NCBI GenBank assembly: GCA_964508975.1
Contig: CAZDVQ010000004.1
Coordinates: 62,001 to 126,000, forward strand
DNA: 64,000 nt
From: CAZDVQ01 sp964508975
Lineage (GTDB): Bacteria > Bacteroidota > Bacteroidia > Chitinophagales > Saprospiraceae
Direction: 5' to 3'
Below the pieces are notes generated by a model, which worked only from the letters and a program-made list of their open reading frames with translations, searched no databases and was not told the origin of the DNA. This document shows positions 17,171 through 25,901 of this stretch, in pieces (position 1 is the stretch's first letter; every line of letters starts with the position of its first letter). The translations under genes and the position numbers were made by a program.

Positions 17171-19426
17171 TTAATCAACGATTACATACTCTTGGTTATC
17201 CAAGACAAATCGTACATTTCGGCCCAATGCTAGGATATTTCTTGACTCTGGCTTCTCCTTAATCAGTTTGAAATATTCATCAGACCCGAAGTTGATTTTA
17301 ACCGAGTTGAGGTTCTTGCTTGCCTGGAGTTGTACCTCCGCATCTAGCCATTGGCCATTGTTTTGGTAAAATGCCCTGCCGTTGATGTTCTGAACACCGT
17401 CGCTAAGGTTCCGTTTGATACCCGCAAGGTCTTTATATTCCAGTCTTTCAGAACCTGACCTTGCTGCTTCCGCATTGGTCATGGTGTTGTAGCCTTGGAG
17501 TTCGGTACTTTTGAGCACTTCTGCACGGCCTTCTTTTTTGCTGTTGACCCTTACATCAACCATCTCGTCGTCGAACATGGCAGGTGCTTGTGCCGCTGGA
17601 GCACGGTTGCCCAAGAGTTGCTCATCCATTTGGATGCGGCCACCACGAAGCGAAATGGCTTCGTCCTCTAATATGAGATAGCTGGTGTAAGGCGTGATAA
17701 TGCCGTGTTTTTTCGATAAGCGCACAATCTCTTCAACCAGTTCTTTGTCCTCGCCGTGTAGCCTGATTTGATCCAACAGGAAGGCCACGGTGCGGGCGGC
17801 CCAGAGATCGGCCACAAACTGGTTGTCGTTCTTTTTGTTTTCTAGCTTCAAATCAAAGGAGTAGCTCTGTACTTTACCGTTAATCTTGCCTTTCACGTTT
17901 ACCTTCACATTGCCTTCGCCTTTAAAGCGGCCCATGAGCGTAATAGATGAACCCTTAAATAAATCGGCATATACTTTTGGGTAAATATCAAAAACACGTA
18001 CATCTTTGCCGTCAAAGGTGACCTCGATATCGCTCATGACGGGCGAGGAAACCTTGGTGAAGAAGTCGGCTACCTTGAGGTCAATCGACTCTTCAGGTAA
18101 AACGTAGCTGCGGTATGCTTTGGTCATCTCGGTCAGCTTATCAAGCAGGTGGGTGTTGAGCTCCGTACCGATACCGAATGTGAAAATGCGCACGTTCGAC
18201 TTGTTGTTTTTCTCTACCGTTTTGAGCAGCAGCTCTTCGTTGGTTTCGCCAATGGTTGGTTTACCATCGGTCATGAACACCACGAAAAACGGCCTGTCTT
18301 CTCCTTTTTGGAGTGAAAGTGCTTTTTGCAGCGATTCTTCAATGGCCGTACCGCCCACAGGGCGAAGCTCATTGATAAATTCCTTGGCCTGTTTTACATG
18401 TTCGCCATCAGCAGTTTTTAATTCGCTGAAAAGGTACTCGGCCTCAGTGGAAAACGGGATGATATCGAAACGGTCGTTAGGGTTAAGGTGTTCCACACAG
18501 AAAAGCAGTGCTTTTTTGGCTTGTTCCATCTTCTCGCCGTTCATGCTACCCGATTTATCAACTACAAATACCACATCCTTGGCTTGTATTTGTGCCCGTT
18601 CGGCCAAGCCAGGGCTTATACTGGCATAAAAATAACCAGCATCTTCATTTTCAGGCTTGAAGTTCAGCCATGAAATACCCAGGTCCTCTTCGCCGGTTTG
18701 GTAATAAACCCTGATGTCGCCATGCGGTTTGACATTTTTACGTTCAAATCCCACTGTGGCTTCGCGTGAGCCCTTACGAATAATTTCAGCCTCGTTGGTT
18801 GGGCTATACACGTTTTTGATGGTTCCTGCGGTTTCGATACGGGCACGGAAAACCACTTCCGAGATTTCTTTATCGCTAGGGAAACTCTTGGCACTCAGCG
18901 GGAAGGTAAACTCGGTGGTATTACTTTCTTTAGGTAGCAATTGCGTGAAAGTCAGTTTGATAACCTGCTCAGAACGCGGTTGGATTGGGAAAATACGCAC
19001 CCGCAATAGCGCCTTGTCGTAAAACTCAAGTAGGGCAGGGTCGAGGGAGCGGCGTACAATATCCTCGTAAATCTGGCGCGCCTTGGCTGCATCTAGGATT
19101 TCGCCGGGTGTTTCCTTACCGTTGATGTTCATCGTGAACTTGCTGATGGTTGCACCTTGTGGAATTGGGAAAAAGTAATAACCTTGGATAACGCGGTCGG
19201 TCGAGTTGTAAAACACTTCCTCCAGCTCTGTAACGGCCACTTGTTCTTTAATCTTGGTGTCCACCTTGAGCTTGCGTAGTTCTAAGAAATTCATGCTGGG
19301 GTCAACGGGCATGGGCCTAGGCATACGTGGGGGCATTGGCCTATCTGGTGGGTCAATGATGATGAATTGGGCGCTTGCCTGGATGCTGAAAAGCAAGGCT
19401 ATGGCCACTAAAATGCGTTGTATCAT
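17171..19426 (-). CDS. Secreted VIT and von Willebrand A domain protein
   Basis: A 751-residue exported protein. Signal peptide MIQRILVAIALLFSIQASAQ, then a proline/methionine-rich segment (about 24-44), a VIT domain (about 50-190, with EVFYNSTDRVIQGYYFFPIPQGATISKFTM and ARQIYEDIVRRSLDPALLE) and a VWA domain (about 280-460) with an intact MIDAS motif DKSGSM and a TDGKPT segment. The C-terminal 250 residues include an inter-alpha-trypsin-heavy-chain-like region and an Asp/Glu-rich linker. VIT-VWA proteins mediate metal-dependent protein binding at the cell surface or periplasm. A second VWA gene lies upstream on the same strand, separated by a GC-rich element. No enzyme function is suggested. 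Confidence 0.9.
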   Translation of the reverse strand: MIQRILVAIALLFSIQASAQFIIIDPPDRPMPPRMPRPMPVDPSMNFLELRKLKVDTKIKEQVAVTELEEVFYNSTDRVIQGYYFFPIPQGATISKFTMNINGKETPGEILDAAKARQIYEDIVRRSLDPALLEFYDKALLRVRIFPIQPRSEQVIKLTFTQLLPKESNTTEFTFPLSAKSFPSDKEISEVVFRARIETAGTIKNVYSPTNEAEIIRKGSREATVGFERKNVKPHGDIRVYYQTGEEDLGISWLNFKPENEDAGYFYASISPGLAERAQIQAKDVVFVVDKSGSMNGEKMEQAKKALLFCVEHLNPNDRFDIIPFSTEAEYLFSELKTADGEHVKQAKEFINELRPVGGTAIEESLQKALSLQKGEDRPFFVVFMTDGKPTIGETNEELLLKTVEKNNKSNVRIFTFGIGTELNTHLLDKLTEMTKAYRSYVLPEESIDLKVADFFTKVSSPVMSDIEVTFDGKDVRVFDIYPKVYADLFKGSSITLMGRFKGEGNVKVNVKGKINGKVQSYSFDLKLENKKNDNQFVADLWAARTVAFLLDQIRLHGEDKELVEEIVRLSKKHGIITPYTSYLILEDEAISLRGGRIQMDEQLLGNRAPAAQAPAMFDDEMVDVRVNSKKEGRAEVLKSTELQGYNTMTNAEAARSGSERLEYKDLAGIKRNLSDGVQNINGRAFYQNNGQWLDAEVQLQASKNLNSVKINFGSDEYFKLIKEKPESRNILALGRNVRFVLDNQEYVIVD

Positions 19427-19457
19427 GGTTAGTTTGGTTGATTTTATGATTATTTTT

Positions 19458-19620
19458 TGGGCATTCCCCCCGGCCAGCTTTGCTGGCCGGGGGGCGCTAC
19501 GTTTTGCAGCGCGCTGGCGCTCGGCCCTTCGCCGCCCTTATCACTGGATATGTTTCCAGAAACGGCTATACCTTGGGCGGCTCGGTCTGTCCCTGCGGGC
19601 CACTGCGCCACATCGCTAAT
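19458..19620. repeat. GC-rich dispersed element, copy 5
   Basis: Lies between the two VWA genes. It contains a perfect 13-bp stem (19466-19478 with 19482-19494, loop TTT) and ends in CCACATCGCTAATGCG, the boundary module seen in other copies. Confidence 0.8.
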
Positions 19621-19624
19621 GCGA

Positions 19625-20761
19625 TTAATTGCCTACGTTGTAGCCTTTGCTTTCTGCTTGTTTGAGCATGGCTTTTTTCATGGCTCCGTCTAGGGTGTTG
19701 GTTTCACCTGCTTTAGCACGTTCTACCTCGCGGAATGCCTCGGCTTGTTTGTTTAAATCTTGGATTTGCTTTTGGATAGCCTCGCGTTCTGCTTTTTTGG
19801 CTTCCACAAATTTTTCGATTTCAGCCTCCGACTTGCCTTTGAGTTCCTCAGGGAGCTCCTCTTTTTTGGCATTGGTCACAGCTTTTTTATCTTTTTTGTA
19901 GGCGTCTACGATGTCCCAAGAGCTGTTGTCGTATGCAGCTGAAGATTTTGATGCAGCGCGTTGGGCCATATTGGATGCACCATACTCAGCAGCGTTAGCA
20001 TCTTGTACTTCTTGACGTTCTTTCATCTCGCGGCCAGAGCTGCCAAATCCGATGTAGGTTTTGTTGAGGTCGCCGTTCAAGCGAAGGATTTCGTCGTCGA
20101 ATGGGGTAGGGATGTGTACTACTTTTTCATCGTGGTTGATGCACAGGTATTCGCCGTCGGCGAGGTCGGCACCATCTTTCCAGTTGGTGCGGATACCTTC
20201 TTCGCATTGGCCGCAGAAGATGGTATTCACGATAATACCTTTCTCGATGGCGGTTTTACAGGCGTTTTTGTAATCCACGGTGCCTTGTGTAAAAGGCTCA
20301 TTGCCAGCGATGTTGATTATTTTCAAGTCGGCTTTGCTATCGCTCCATTTGAGGTCTTGTACAGCCTTGAGGATAACTTGTCCGCAGTATTCGTCGCCGC
20401 CATTGGTTTTCAAGGCAAAAAGCTCTTCCGATACTTTGTCGAGGTCGTTGCTCATGGGTACGATTTCACGGATATAACCACTTTCTGAAGAGAGGCTTGA
20501 TTTGCCGTACTCGTATAAGGCAATTTCAATTTCGGGGGTTTTGCCGTTGTACTTAGTAGAGGCCAAGGTGTTGACCATTTTCCAGAGTTGTGATTTGGCT
20601 TGTTCAATGAGGCCGTCCATGCTACCGCTCACATCGAGGAGTATAGCTACTTGGATTTTGTACTTGTCGTCAGGGTTTTGCTCGGTGTTGGTGGCTTGTG
20701 GTGCAGGTGCTGCTATCAGTCCTACAGTGGTGAGCAAGCTCAATAAAAGTGGTTTAAACAT
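19625..20761 (-). CDS. Secreted von Willebrand A domain protein with coiled-coil tail
   Basis: A 378-residue exported protein. Signal peptide at 1-20 (MFKPLLLSLLTTVGLIAAPA), a VWA domain (about 35-230) with MIDAS motif DVSGSM (Asp43) and extra cysteines (EYCGQ, FCGQCEEG). The tail is highly charged with predicted coiled coil (about 300-360, KAEREAIQKQIQDLNKQAEAFREVERAKAGE). The central CGQCEEGIRTNWKDGADLADGEYLCINHDE stretch may bind metal or form disulphides. Probably a periplasmic or surface scaffold. It lies upstream of the VIT/VWA gene in the same direction, so the two could form a transcription unit that the intervening repeat would add to or interrupt. Confidence 0.88.
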   Translation of the reverse strand: MFKPLLLSLLTTVGLIAAPAPQATNTEQNPDDKYKIQVAILLDVSGSMDGLIEQAKSQLWKMVNTLASTKYNGKTPEIEIALYEYGKSSLSSESGYIREIVPMSNDLDKVSEELFALKTNGGDEYCGQVILKAVQDLKWSDSKADLKIINIAGNEPFTQGTVDYKNACKTAIEKGIIVNTIFCGQCEEGIRTNWKDGADLADGEYLCINHDEKVVHIPTPFDDEILRLNGDLNKTYIGFGSSGREMKERQEVQDANAAEYGASNMAQRAASKSSAAYDNSSWDIVDAYKKDKKAVTNAKKEELPEELKGKSEAEIEKFVEAKKAEREAIQKQIQDLNKQAEAFREVERAKAGETNTLDGAMKKAMLKQAESKGYNVGN

Positions 20762-20888
20762 GGCAGTTCTATTTTATTGGTAATTAAGGTTTGGTTAAAA
20801 ACGACTTGGTGTAGGCCGCTTGTATCCTTAATGATGCCATGTATGTTGTTTTTGGTGTTTCTTAGGATAATTTTAACTAAAAGTATTA

Positions 20889-21014
20889 GGGGGCGGGGCT
20901 GCGTGAGGGATGGTAGCGGGCACCGAAGGTGCTCCCGCAGCGCGCAGCGCAAGGGACAAGCTCGCGCAGCCGCGCACAGCCCGACGGCGCGGCGGTATCG
21001 CGCGCCGGCACGCC
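20889..21014. repeat. GC-rich dispersed element, copy 6
   Basis: GC-rich block in the divergent gap between the VWA gene and the hydrolase gene. It holds GCAGCGCGCAGCGC and CGACGGCGCGGCGG and ends in GGCACGCCC. The other part of the gap (20762-20888) is AT-rich, without a clear promoter. Confidence 0.7.
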
Positions 21015-21034
21015 CAAATATGAAAAATAATGCG

Positions 21035-21042
21035 TACATTTG
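21035..21042 (+). promoter_or_regulatory. -7 element for the hydrolase gene
   Basis: TACATTTG matches TAnnTTTG. An in-frame ATG at 21030 precedes this motif and would not be transcribed, so the start is set at ATG 21066. Confidence 0.6.
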
Positions 21043-21065
21043 AGTTCTTTAATCCCAAACAACTC

Positions 21066-21746
21066 ATGGAACTTTGTTTTATACCCGGCCTTGGCACGGA
21101 TCGCCGCATTTTTAAAAACCTGATTGCGTTGCTAGAAGGCGAGCATACCATTCACCACCTCGATTATTCGCTCCTGCCGCTGGCCAATGAGAGCCACCCG
21201 AGCTACGCCCGCCGCTTGACCCAACATTTAGACCCCAATAAACCATATATATTTATCGGTATGTCGTTGGGCGGAACGCTGGCCACTGAGGCCGTGAAGT
21301 ATTTCCCGAATGCGAAGTTGATTATTATATCTAGTATCAAATCGCATCGTGAGGCGCCGAAAATTTTTAATTTTTTCCGCTGGACCGGCTTGTACAAATA
21401 TGGTTCTGCTAGCCTTAGCCGTGCTGTGGCTGGCAATTTGAGCCGCTTTTTCGGGGTAAGAACGCCCGAGGGCCGTGCCAATTATCGTTTAATGCTAGCA
21501 GCTTGCCCCGACGAGCATTTTGCCTGGGCAAGAGGCGCCATTTTGACCTGGCGAAACGATGTTTACCCTGCCGATGTGCTACATATTCACGGTAACCATG
21601 ATCATATTTTTCCATTCAGCAGGGTCAAAAATGCCGTGTTGATTCCAAAAGGCACGCATAACATGGTAGCCGACCAAGCTCCTGAGGTTGCTGTTTTAGT
21701 GAATAAACAATTGGCCGCTTGGGCTACTTCTGGTACATCACAATAG
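21066..21746 (+). CDS. Alpha/beta hydrolase
   Basis: A 226-residue cytosolic alpha/beta hydrolase. It shows the oxyanion segment FIPGLGTDRRIF, nucleophile elbow GMSLGG, the acid in HIHGNHDHIFP and the catalytic histidine in KGTHNMVAD. The cap region is short. The substrate is unknown; ester, thioester or lipid hydrolysis is possible. Its last 23 bases overlap the 3' end of the caspase-like gene on the opposite strand, so the two transcripts are antisense at their ends and no terminator separates them. Confidence 0.87.
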   Translation: MELCFIPGLGTDRRIFKNLIALLEGEHTIHHLDYSLLPLANESHPSYARRLTQHLDPNKPYIFIGMSLGGTLATEAVKYFPNAKLIIISSIKSHREAPKIFNFFRWTGLYKYGSASLSRAVAGNLSRFFGVRTPEGRANYRLMLAACPDEHFAWARGAILTWRNDVYPADVLHIHGNHDHIFPFSRVKNAVLIPKGTHNMVADQAPEVAVLVNKQLAAWATSGTSQ

Positions 21747-23289
21747 CACCAAAGGGGGTTTCTTGTAGCTCCGACATGTCGCGTTCCTCGCCGTGTTCGT
21801 AGTAGGCCACCAGGGTAAGCTGTAGTTCACCCGCGTTATTGTCTTGTATGGCTAGGTATTCATAACGCACGCTGCCAAAGCTTAGCGACAATAATTGACG
21901 TTCGTTTTGGCCAACTTTCTCGGTTTTTAAAGCCCAGGCACCTTTAATCACCTCGCCATCGGCGTAGGTTTCGGTGTACAAGTTACTGTTGCCGAAGTTT
22001 ACTTTCACGGAGTTACCATCGTTGTCGTTGTATGCCCAGTTGCCTTGCAGGCCAGCGGCTGCTGCACGGCGGGTATTGGTCGGTTTGCTCGACTGCACGA
22101 AGAGGTCGAGCTGGTATTTGCTATCGTATTCAAAGGTGTAAAAACCCGTTTCCAGTTCGTAGTAGTAATCCTCGTTGCCACCTTTAAAGCCAATAATCAG
22201 TCCATCTGTATTATAGCTGATTGACTTTTGCGGCTCCAGTTTTTTCCATTCCAACTTCGTGCTGCTCCAGTTTTTATCGGAAGTATTGCGATCGATATAA
22301 TAGCTCACGCTGTATTTCGTGCGGTTTTCCAACTTGATGGTCGCGGTGCTTACGCTAGGTGTAACGACTACTGGAGCTGGTTTAGTGGTTGTGGTGGTGG
22401 TCGTTTTGGTATTGGTGGTGGCCGTTCCGTTCAAAACGGGTAGCGAGATAGCCCGGGCGGTTTGTCCTTTGACGCCAGATTTGGCCAGTTCACTGCGTTC
22501 GCGGGCATCAAATCGGTTGTACATGCCCATGGTTTTGGTCTTGGCGTCTTCAAATATGGTTTTCCAATCATCTACAGGCTTTTTGAGCAGGCCTTCACGA
22601 ATGAAATAGTGGGTAAAAAAGCCACCAAATTGCTCGTTCGACCAGGCAAATTCACCTTCGCTGGAGGATGAAACGTTGAGGGTACCTTTGTACGCCATGA
22701 ACAGCTTGCGGTAAATTTCGTCGTATTTACCGGCTTCGATATCAACCTTGCTATTGTTCATGGTTCGGGCCACGACCATGTTCTCTAGGGAGTTGCTGCA
22801 CGCGTCAGATATGAGGATTTTAAGGCGGGCTTGTTTAGCGTTGAGGATACGTTCTACCTCGTCACGGTAGAGGGCACGTTCGTCGGAGGTTAGGAAATAT
22901 GTACGTTTACGGTCGATGGCACCATGGCCACTAAAATATACAAAAATCACGTCGTTGGTGCCGGGCGCAATTTTATTCAACGCGGTTCTAATACCGGTTA
23001 GGCTGGCTTGTTTACCTTGAAGCACTGTTGATTTAACGGTACCGATGGCTCGGGTGCGGAGCACGTCGATGAGGCGGGTAACGGTAGCTAAATCAACGCG
23101 GACGCTGGCTGCGATGAGGTTATTTTCTGGGCTTTCGTATTGGTCGCAAATAATCACGAGGGTGTGGATTACACCGCTGTTATCGGGTTTGTCGAGGAGT
23201 TGTAGGTTAGCTTGCAGGTTGATATTGGCCGCGAAGGCAGCGGGCATTCCAAGGCTAAGGCAAAGCAGCAGGCAGGTTAACATTCTCAT
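21724..23289 (-). CDS. Secreted caspase-like (C14) protein
   Basis: A 521-residue exported protein. Signal peptide at 1-20 (MRMLTCLLLCLSLGMPAAFA), caspase-like domain (about 38-290) with the catalytic dyad His122 in YFSGHGA and Cys164 in ISDACSN, so it is probably active. A Thr-rich linker (about 297-312) leads to a region with a beta-sheet character (about 315-395), then a C-terminal part (about 410-521) starting LQGNWAYNDNDGNSVKVNF that looks like a lipocalin-type small barrel. Prokaryotic caspase homologues cleave after basic or acidic residues. Export to periplasm or surface argues against a role in programmed death inside the cell. The 3' end overlaps the hydrolase gene. Confidence 0.88.
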   Translation of the reverse strand: MRMLTCLLLCLSLGMPAAFAANINLQANLQLLDKPDNSGVIHTLVIICDQYESPENNLIAASVRVDLATVTRLIDVLRTRAIGTVKSTVLQGKQASLTGIRTALNKIAPGTNDVIFVYFSGHGAIDRKRTYFLTSDERALYRDEVERILNAKQARLKILISDACSNSLENMVVARTMNNSKVDIEAGKYDEIYRKLFMAYKGTLNVSSSSEGEFAWSNEQFGGFFTHYFIREGLLKKPVDDWKTIFEDAKTKTMGMYNRFDARERSELAKSGVKGQTARAISLPVLNGTATTNTKTTTTTTTKPAPVVVTPSVSTATIKLENRTKYSVSYYIDRNTSDKNWSSTKLEWKKLEPQKSISYNTDGLIIGFKGGNEDYYYELETGFYTFEYDSKYQLDLFVQSSKPTNTRRAAAAGLQGNWAYNDNDGNSVKVNFGNSNLYTETYADGEVIKGAWALKTEKVGQNERQLLSLSFGSVRYEYLAIQDNNAGELQLTLVAYYEHGEERDMSELQETPFGAIVMYQK

Positions 23290-23306
23290 AGGGCCGATAT
23301 TTTAAA

Positions 23307-23314
23307 CAAAGATA
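23307..23314 (-). promoter_or_regulatory. -7 element for the caspase-like gene
   Basis: Minus-strand TATCTTTG, 17 nt before the start codon. TTTG at 23330-23333 is a possible -33 element with a short 15-nt spacer. Confidence 0.6.
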
Positions 23315-23353
23315 GATGAACTAACTATACAAAGTTCAGACCATTTAATTTTT

Positions 23354-23472
23354 TGGGGCCTTCGGCTCCCTACGGTCGCCGCCGCTACGTTCCGGGTTCG
23401 CTGGCGCTCATACCTTGGGGCATGCGCCCCCGCGGTACGGCCTTCGGCCGCCCTCCACATCGCTAGGCCGAT
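23354..23472. repeat. GC-rich dispersed element, copy 7
   Basis: Modules GGGGCCTTCGGC, CGGGTTCGCTGGCGCTC and the boundary CCACATCGCTAGGCCGA. This boundary is the complement of the end of the 26-bp repeat found at 54946, 56993 and 57059. Confidence 0.8.
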
Positions 23473-23515
23473 TACAAATACAGAATAATATTTATAAATT
23501 CAACTGTCGTGTTGA

Positions 23516-23550
23516 TTTGGATAAAATATTTAGACAAATGACTATCTTTG
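23516..23550 (+). promoter_or_regulatory. Promoter of the divIC-like gene
   Basis: TTTG (23516-23519), 23-nt spacer, TATCTTTG (23543-23550); the start codon is 22 nt further on. Confidence 0.7.
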
Positions 23551-23572
23551 CGGGGTACACAGCAGTTGAACC

Positions 23573-23911
23573 ATGTCGCAATCGTATTGGAAACATTACA
23601 TCAATAGGCTACCGGCCCCGTTGCGAAACAAATACATCGTAACAGGCTTGGTATTTACTATTAGTATCATGTTCCTCGTGCGTTTCAGCATAGTGGACCA
23701 GTTGAAGCTGCGCCGTACCTACAACGAGTTACAGGAGAAGATTGAACACTACGAGGGAGAGAAAAAACGCGACCAAGCTGAGTTCGATGCTATTTTCTCC
23801 GATAAGAAAGTGCTTGAAAAGGTAGCCCGCGAACGCTACTTCATGAAACGCGACAACGAGGATGTGTTTTACATCCCTGATGTAGCAAAGAAAACCGACA
23901 AGCAGAAGTAG
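23573..23911 (+). CDS. Septum formation initiator, DivIC/FtsB family
   Basis: A 112-residue bitopic membrane protein of the cell-division complex. A short cytoplasmic N-terminus, one membrane segment (about 22-41, YIVTGLVFTISIMFLVRFSIVD), a coiled coil (about 43-75) and the family's conserved end with VLEKVARERYFMKRDNEDVFYI. FtsB/DivIC pairs with FtsL and FtsQ/DivIB to activate septal peptidoglycan synthesis. It is 61 bases upstream of sucD with no terminator between, so both may share the promoter. The length is typical. Confidence 0.9.
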   Translation: MSQSYWKHYINRLPAPLRNKYIVTGLVFTISIMFLVRFSIVDQLKLRRTYNELQEKIEHYEGEKKRDQAEFDAIFSDKKVLEKVARERYFMKRDNEDVFYIPDVAKKTDKQK

Positions 23912-23972
23912 CTTGTCCCGCCCATTAAATTCACCGAAACATCAATAATTCATTCAATAACTTTAACTACTA

Positions 23973-24845
23973 ATGGCTGTTCTAGTTGGAAAAAACTCCC
24001 GCATCATTGTACAGGGTTACACCGGGAAAGAAGGTACCTTTCACGCTACACAAATGATTGAATACGGTTCAAACGTGGTAGGTGGTGTTACACCCGGTAA
24101 AGGTGGCACAATGCACCTCGACCGCCCTGTATTCAACACCGTATCTGACGCGGTTGCCAGCACTGCTGCCGACGTTTCCATCATCTTCGTACCACCTCCC
24201 TTCGCCGCAGACGCTATCATGGAAGCTGCCGAGGCTGGTATCAAGGTCATCGTTTGTATTACCGAGGGTATCCCGGTTCAGGATATGATGAAGGCTAAGT
24301 CGTACATCAAAGATTTTGATTGCCGCTTAATTGGCCCTAACTGCCCAGGTATCATCACGCCAGATGAGGCTAAAATCGGTATCATGCCAGGTTTTATCCA
24401 CCGTAAAGGTAAAATCGGTATCGTTTCACGCTCTGGTACTTTGACGTACGAGGCTGTTGATCAAGTAACCAAAGCGGGTATGGGTCAATCAACCTGTATC
24501 GGTATTGGTGGCGACCCAATCTGTGGTACTACTACCTTGGAAGCGGTTCAACTCTTGATGGAAGACCCTGATACCGAAGGTATTATCATGATTGGCGAGA
24601 TTGGCGGTAGCATGGAAGCCGACGCTGCTTACTGGATCAAAGAACATGGTACCAAGCCTGTTGTTGGTTTCATCGCTGGCCAAACTGCCCCTAAAGGCCG
24701 TAAAATGGGTCACGCTGGTGCTATTATCGGTGGTAAAGACGATACAGCAGAAGCCAAGATGGCCATCATGCGTGAGTGTGGTATCCATGTGGTTGAATCT
24801 CCAGCGCAAATCGGTGCTACTATGGCACGTGCCATGGGAAAATAG
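23973..24845 (+). CDS. sucD: Succinyl-CoA synthetase alpha subunit
   Basis: A 290-residue enzyme subunit. With SucC it makes ATP or GTP from succinyl-CoA in the citric acid cycle. It has the CoA-binding N-terminal domain (GKNSRIIVQGYTGKEGTFHATQMI, GGVTPGKGG), the RLIGPNCPGIITP segment and the phosphorylated histidine in GRKMGHAGAII. Length is complete. No sucC is nearby, which is common in Bacteroidota. A strong terminator follows about 80 bases later, after a short AT-rich ATGAATGATGAA repeat. Confidence 0.97.
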   Translation: MAVLVGKNSRIIVQGYTGKEGTFHATQMIEYGSNVVGGVTPGKGGTMHLDRPVFNTVSDAVASTAADVSIIFVPPPFAADAIMEAAEAGIKVIVCITEGIPVQDMMKAKSYIKDFDCRLIGPNCPGIITPDEAKIGIMPGFIHRKGKIGIVSRSGTLTYEAVDQVTKAGMGQSTCIGIGGDPICGTTTLEAVQLLMEDPDTEGIIMIGEIGGSMEADAAYWIKEHGTKPVVGFIAGQTAPKGRKMGHAGAIIGGKDDTAEAKMAIMRECGIHVVESPAQIGATMARAMGK

Positions 24846-24924
24846 ATTTTCTGAACTATGAATGATGAACTATGAACGATGAATGTTTTCGGTTTGTGAT
24901 TCAAGTAGTTTGCTGATAAAATAC

Positions 24925-24957
24925 AAAAGGGCCTCGATACGTCGAGGCCCTTTTTTT
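24925..24957 (+). terminator. Terminator after sucD
   Basis: AAAAGGGCCTCGA, loop TACG, TCGAGGCCC and a run of seven Ts. Confidence 0.92.
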
Positions 24958-24984
24958 GTGGCTGTATGTAAGCAAAAGCCCATA

Positions 24985-25019
24985 AAAAAAGCGAACACCG
25001 AGGGGACGTTCGCTTTTAA
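24985..25019 (-). terminator. Terminator of the DUF2853 gene
   Basis: On the minus strand AAAAGCGAAC and GTTCGCTTTT pair around an 11-nt loop and end in a seven-T run. Confidence 0.85.
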
Positions 25020-25044
25020 GTGCTTGTCAGTCAGTCAATTGTTC

Positions 25045-25386
25045 TTAGGCGTAGAATGATTCTTTGCCCAATTTTTTTACCAAAAGGTAGTAGAAAATGG
25101 CGCGGTATTTATTTTTGTTGGCAGAGCCCATTTCTTCGCAAACGGCTTTGATGGCTTCGTCCAGTTTAGGGCCATCGGCCAAACCCAATTTTTTAATCAA
25201 GAAATTGGTCTTCACGCGATCAGTTTCAGCGCTGTCAGAGCAAGAAACTTTAGAAGAATCGGTGTTGTAGATAGATGGGCCAAGGCCTTTCGCAACGGCA
25301 GACAACAAGGTAGCGTCAACGTTTTTGATACCAATTTTGTCCATCTCGGCCTTGTAAAGGGCAACTGCTTCGTCAAATTTACTCAT
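25045..25386 (-). CDS. DUF2853 family protein
   Basis: A 113-residue soluble alpha-helical protein. The sequence MSKFDEAVALYKAEMDKIGIKNVDATLLSAVAKGLGPSIYN and the end NKYRAIFYYLLVKKLGKES match the DUF2853 family, for which no biochemical role is established. It has two cysteines and no signal peptide. It is monocistronic, with its own -7 promoter motif and terminator, lying convergent to sucD. Conserved and probably housekeeping, but the function is unknown. Confidence 0.9.
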   Translation of the reverse strand: MSKFDEAVALYKAEMDKIGIKNVDATLLSAVAKGLGPSIYNTDSSKVSCSDSAETDRVKTNFLIKKLGLADGPKLDEAIKAVCEEMGSANKNKYRAIFYYLLVKKLGKESFYA

Positions 25387-25419
25387 GGTAAGGTAGATTG
25401 TTTGATGATTAGATTGTCA

Positions 25420-25427
25420 CAAATGTA
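25420..25427 (-). promoter_or_regulatory. -7 element for the DUF2853 gene
   Basis: Minus-strand TACATTTG, 33 nt before the start codon. Confidence 0.6.
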
Positions 25428-25604
25428 AAACAATTTTCGGAAACTGAGTAGTTAGTGTATTATTTTTTACCATCAATGCTGGTATTTTTTGGGATGTGTT
25501 CCCAATTAATATTATTTGGGTGTTGCGGCGATGCTGTCGGTTTGTAATTATTAATTGTAAATGATTAATTATTAATGAGTTGGGTAAATTATTTGGATTT
25601 GCCC

Positions 25605-25729
25605 ACTCCTTTCGGTCCAAGGCCCTGCGCCAGCGATGTGGAGCGGTGGCGCGCAGCGCCAGACCCATAGGGGCCGAGCGAACAGCGAGCCGCGAAACGT
25701 AGCGACGGCCGAAGGCCGGGGCGCCCTAA
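25605..25729. repeat. GC-rich dispersed element, copy 8 (reverse orientation)
   Basis: Almost an exact reverse complement of the block at 61315: GCGATGTGGAGCGGTGG first, then GGCCGAGCGAACAGCGAGCC, then GGCCGGGGCGCCC. The rest of this 515-base gap is AT-rich and contains TAATTATTAATTG-type simple sequence. Confidence 0.85.
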
Positions 25730-25863
25730 TAATAAATGAGTGTTTAAAGCGGACTATGAGCCAAAAAAGATTGGCTTGCCCATTTAAACGGCAGGTAGGC
25801 ACAATTACAAGCTAATTTTGTAAGCTTACAACGTATTTGTGCTAGTATCAATCTTTTAAGCAT

Positions 25864-25871
25864 TACTTTTG
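25864..25871 (+). promoter_or_regulatory. -7 element for the 2846-residue surface protein
   Basis: TACTTTTG fits TAnnTTTG and lies 30 nt before the ATG. TTTG at 25836-25839 is a possible -33 element with a 24-nt spacer. Confidence 0.6.
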
Positions 25872-25901
25872 TGTTCTGTTCGTACACGTTAATAAAATGT
25901 C

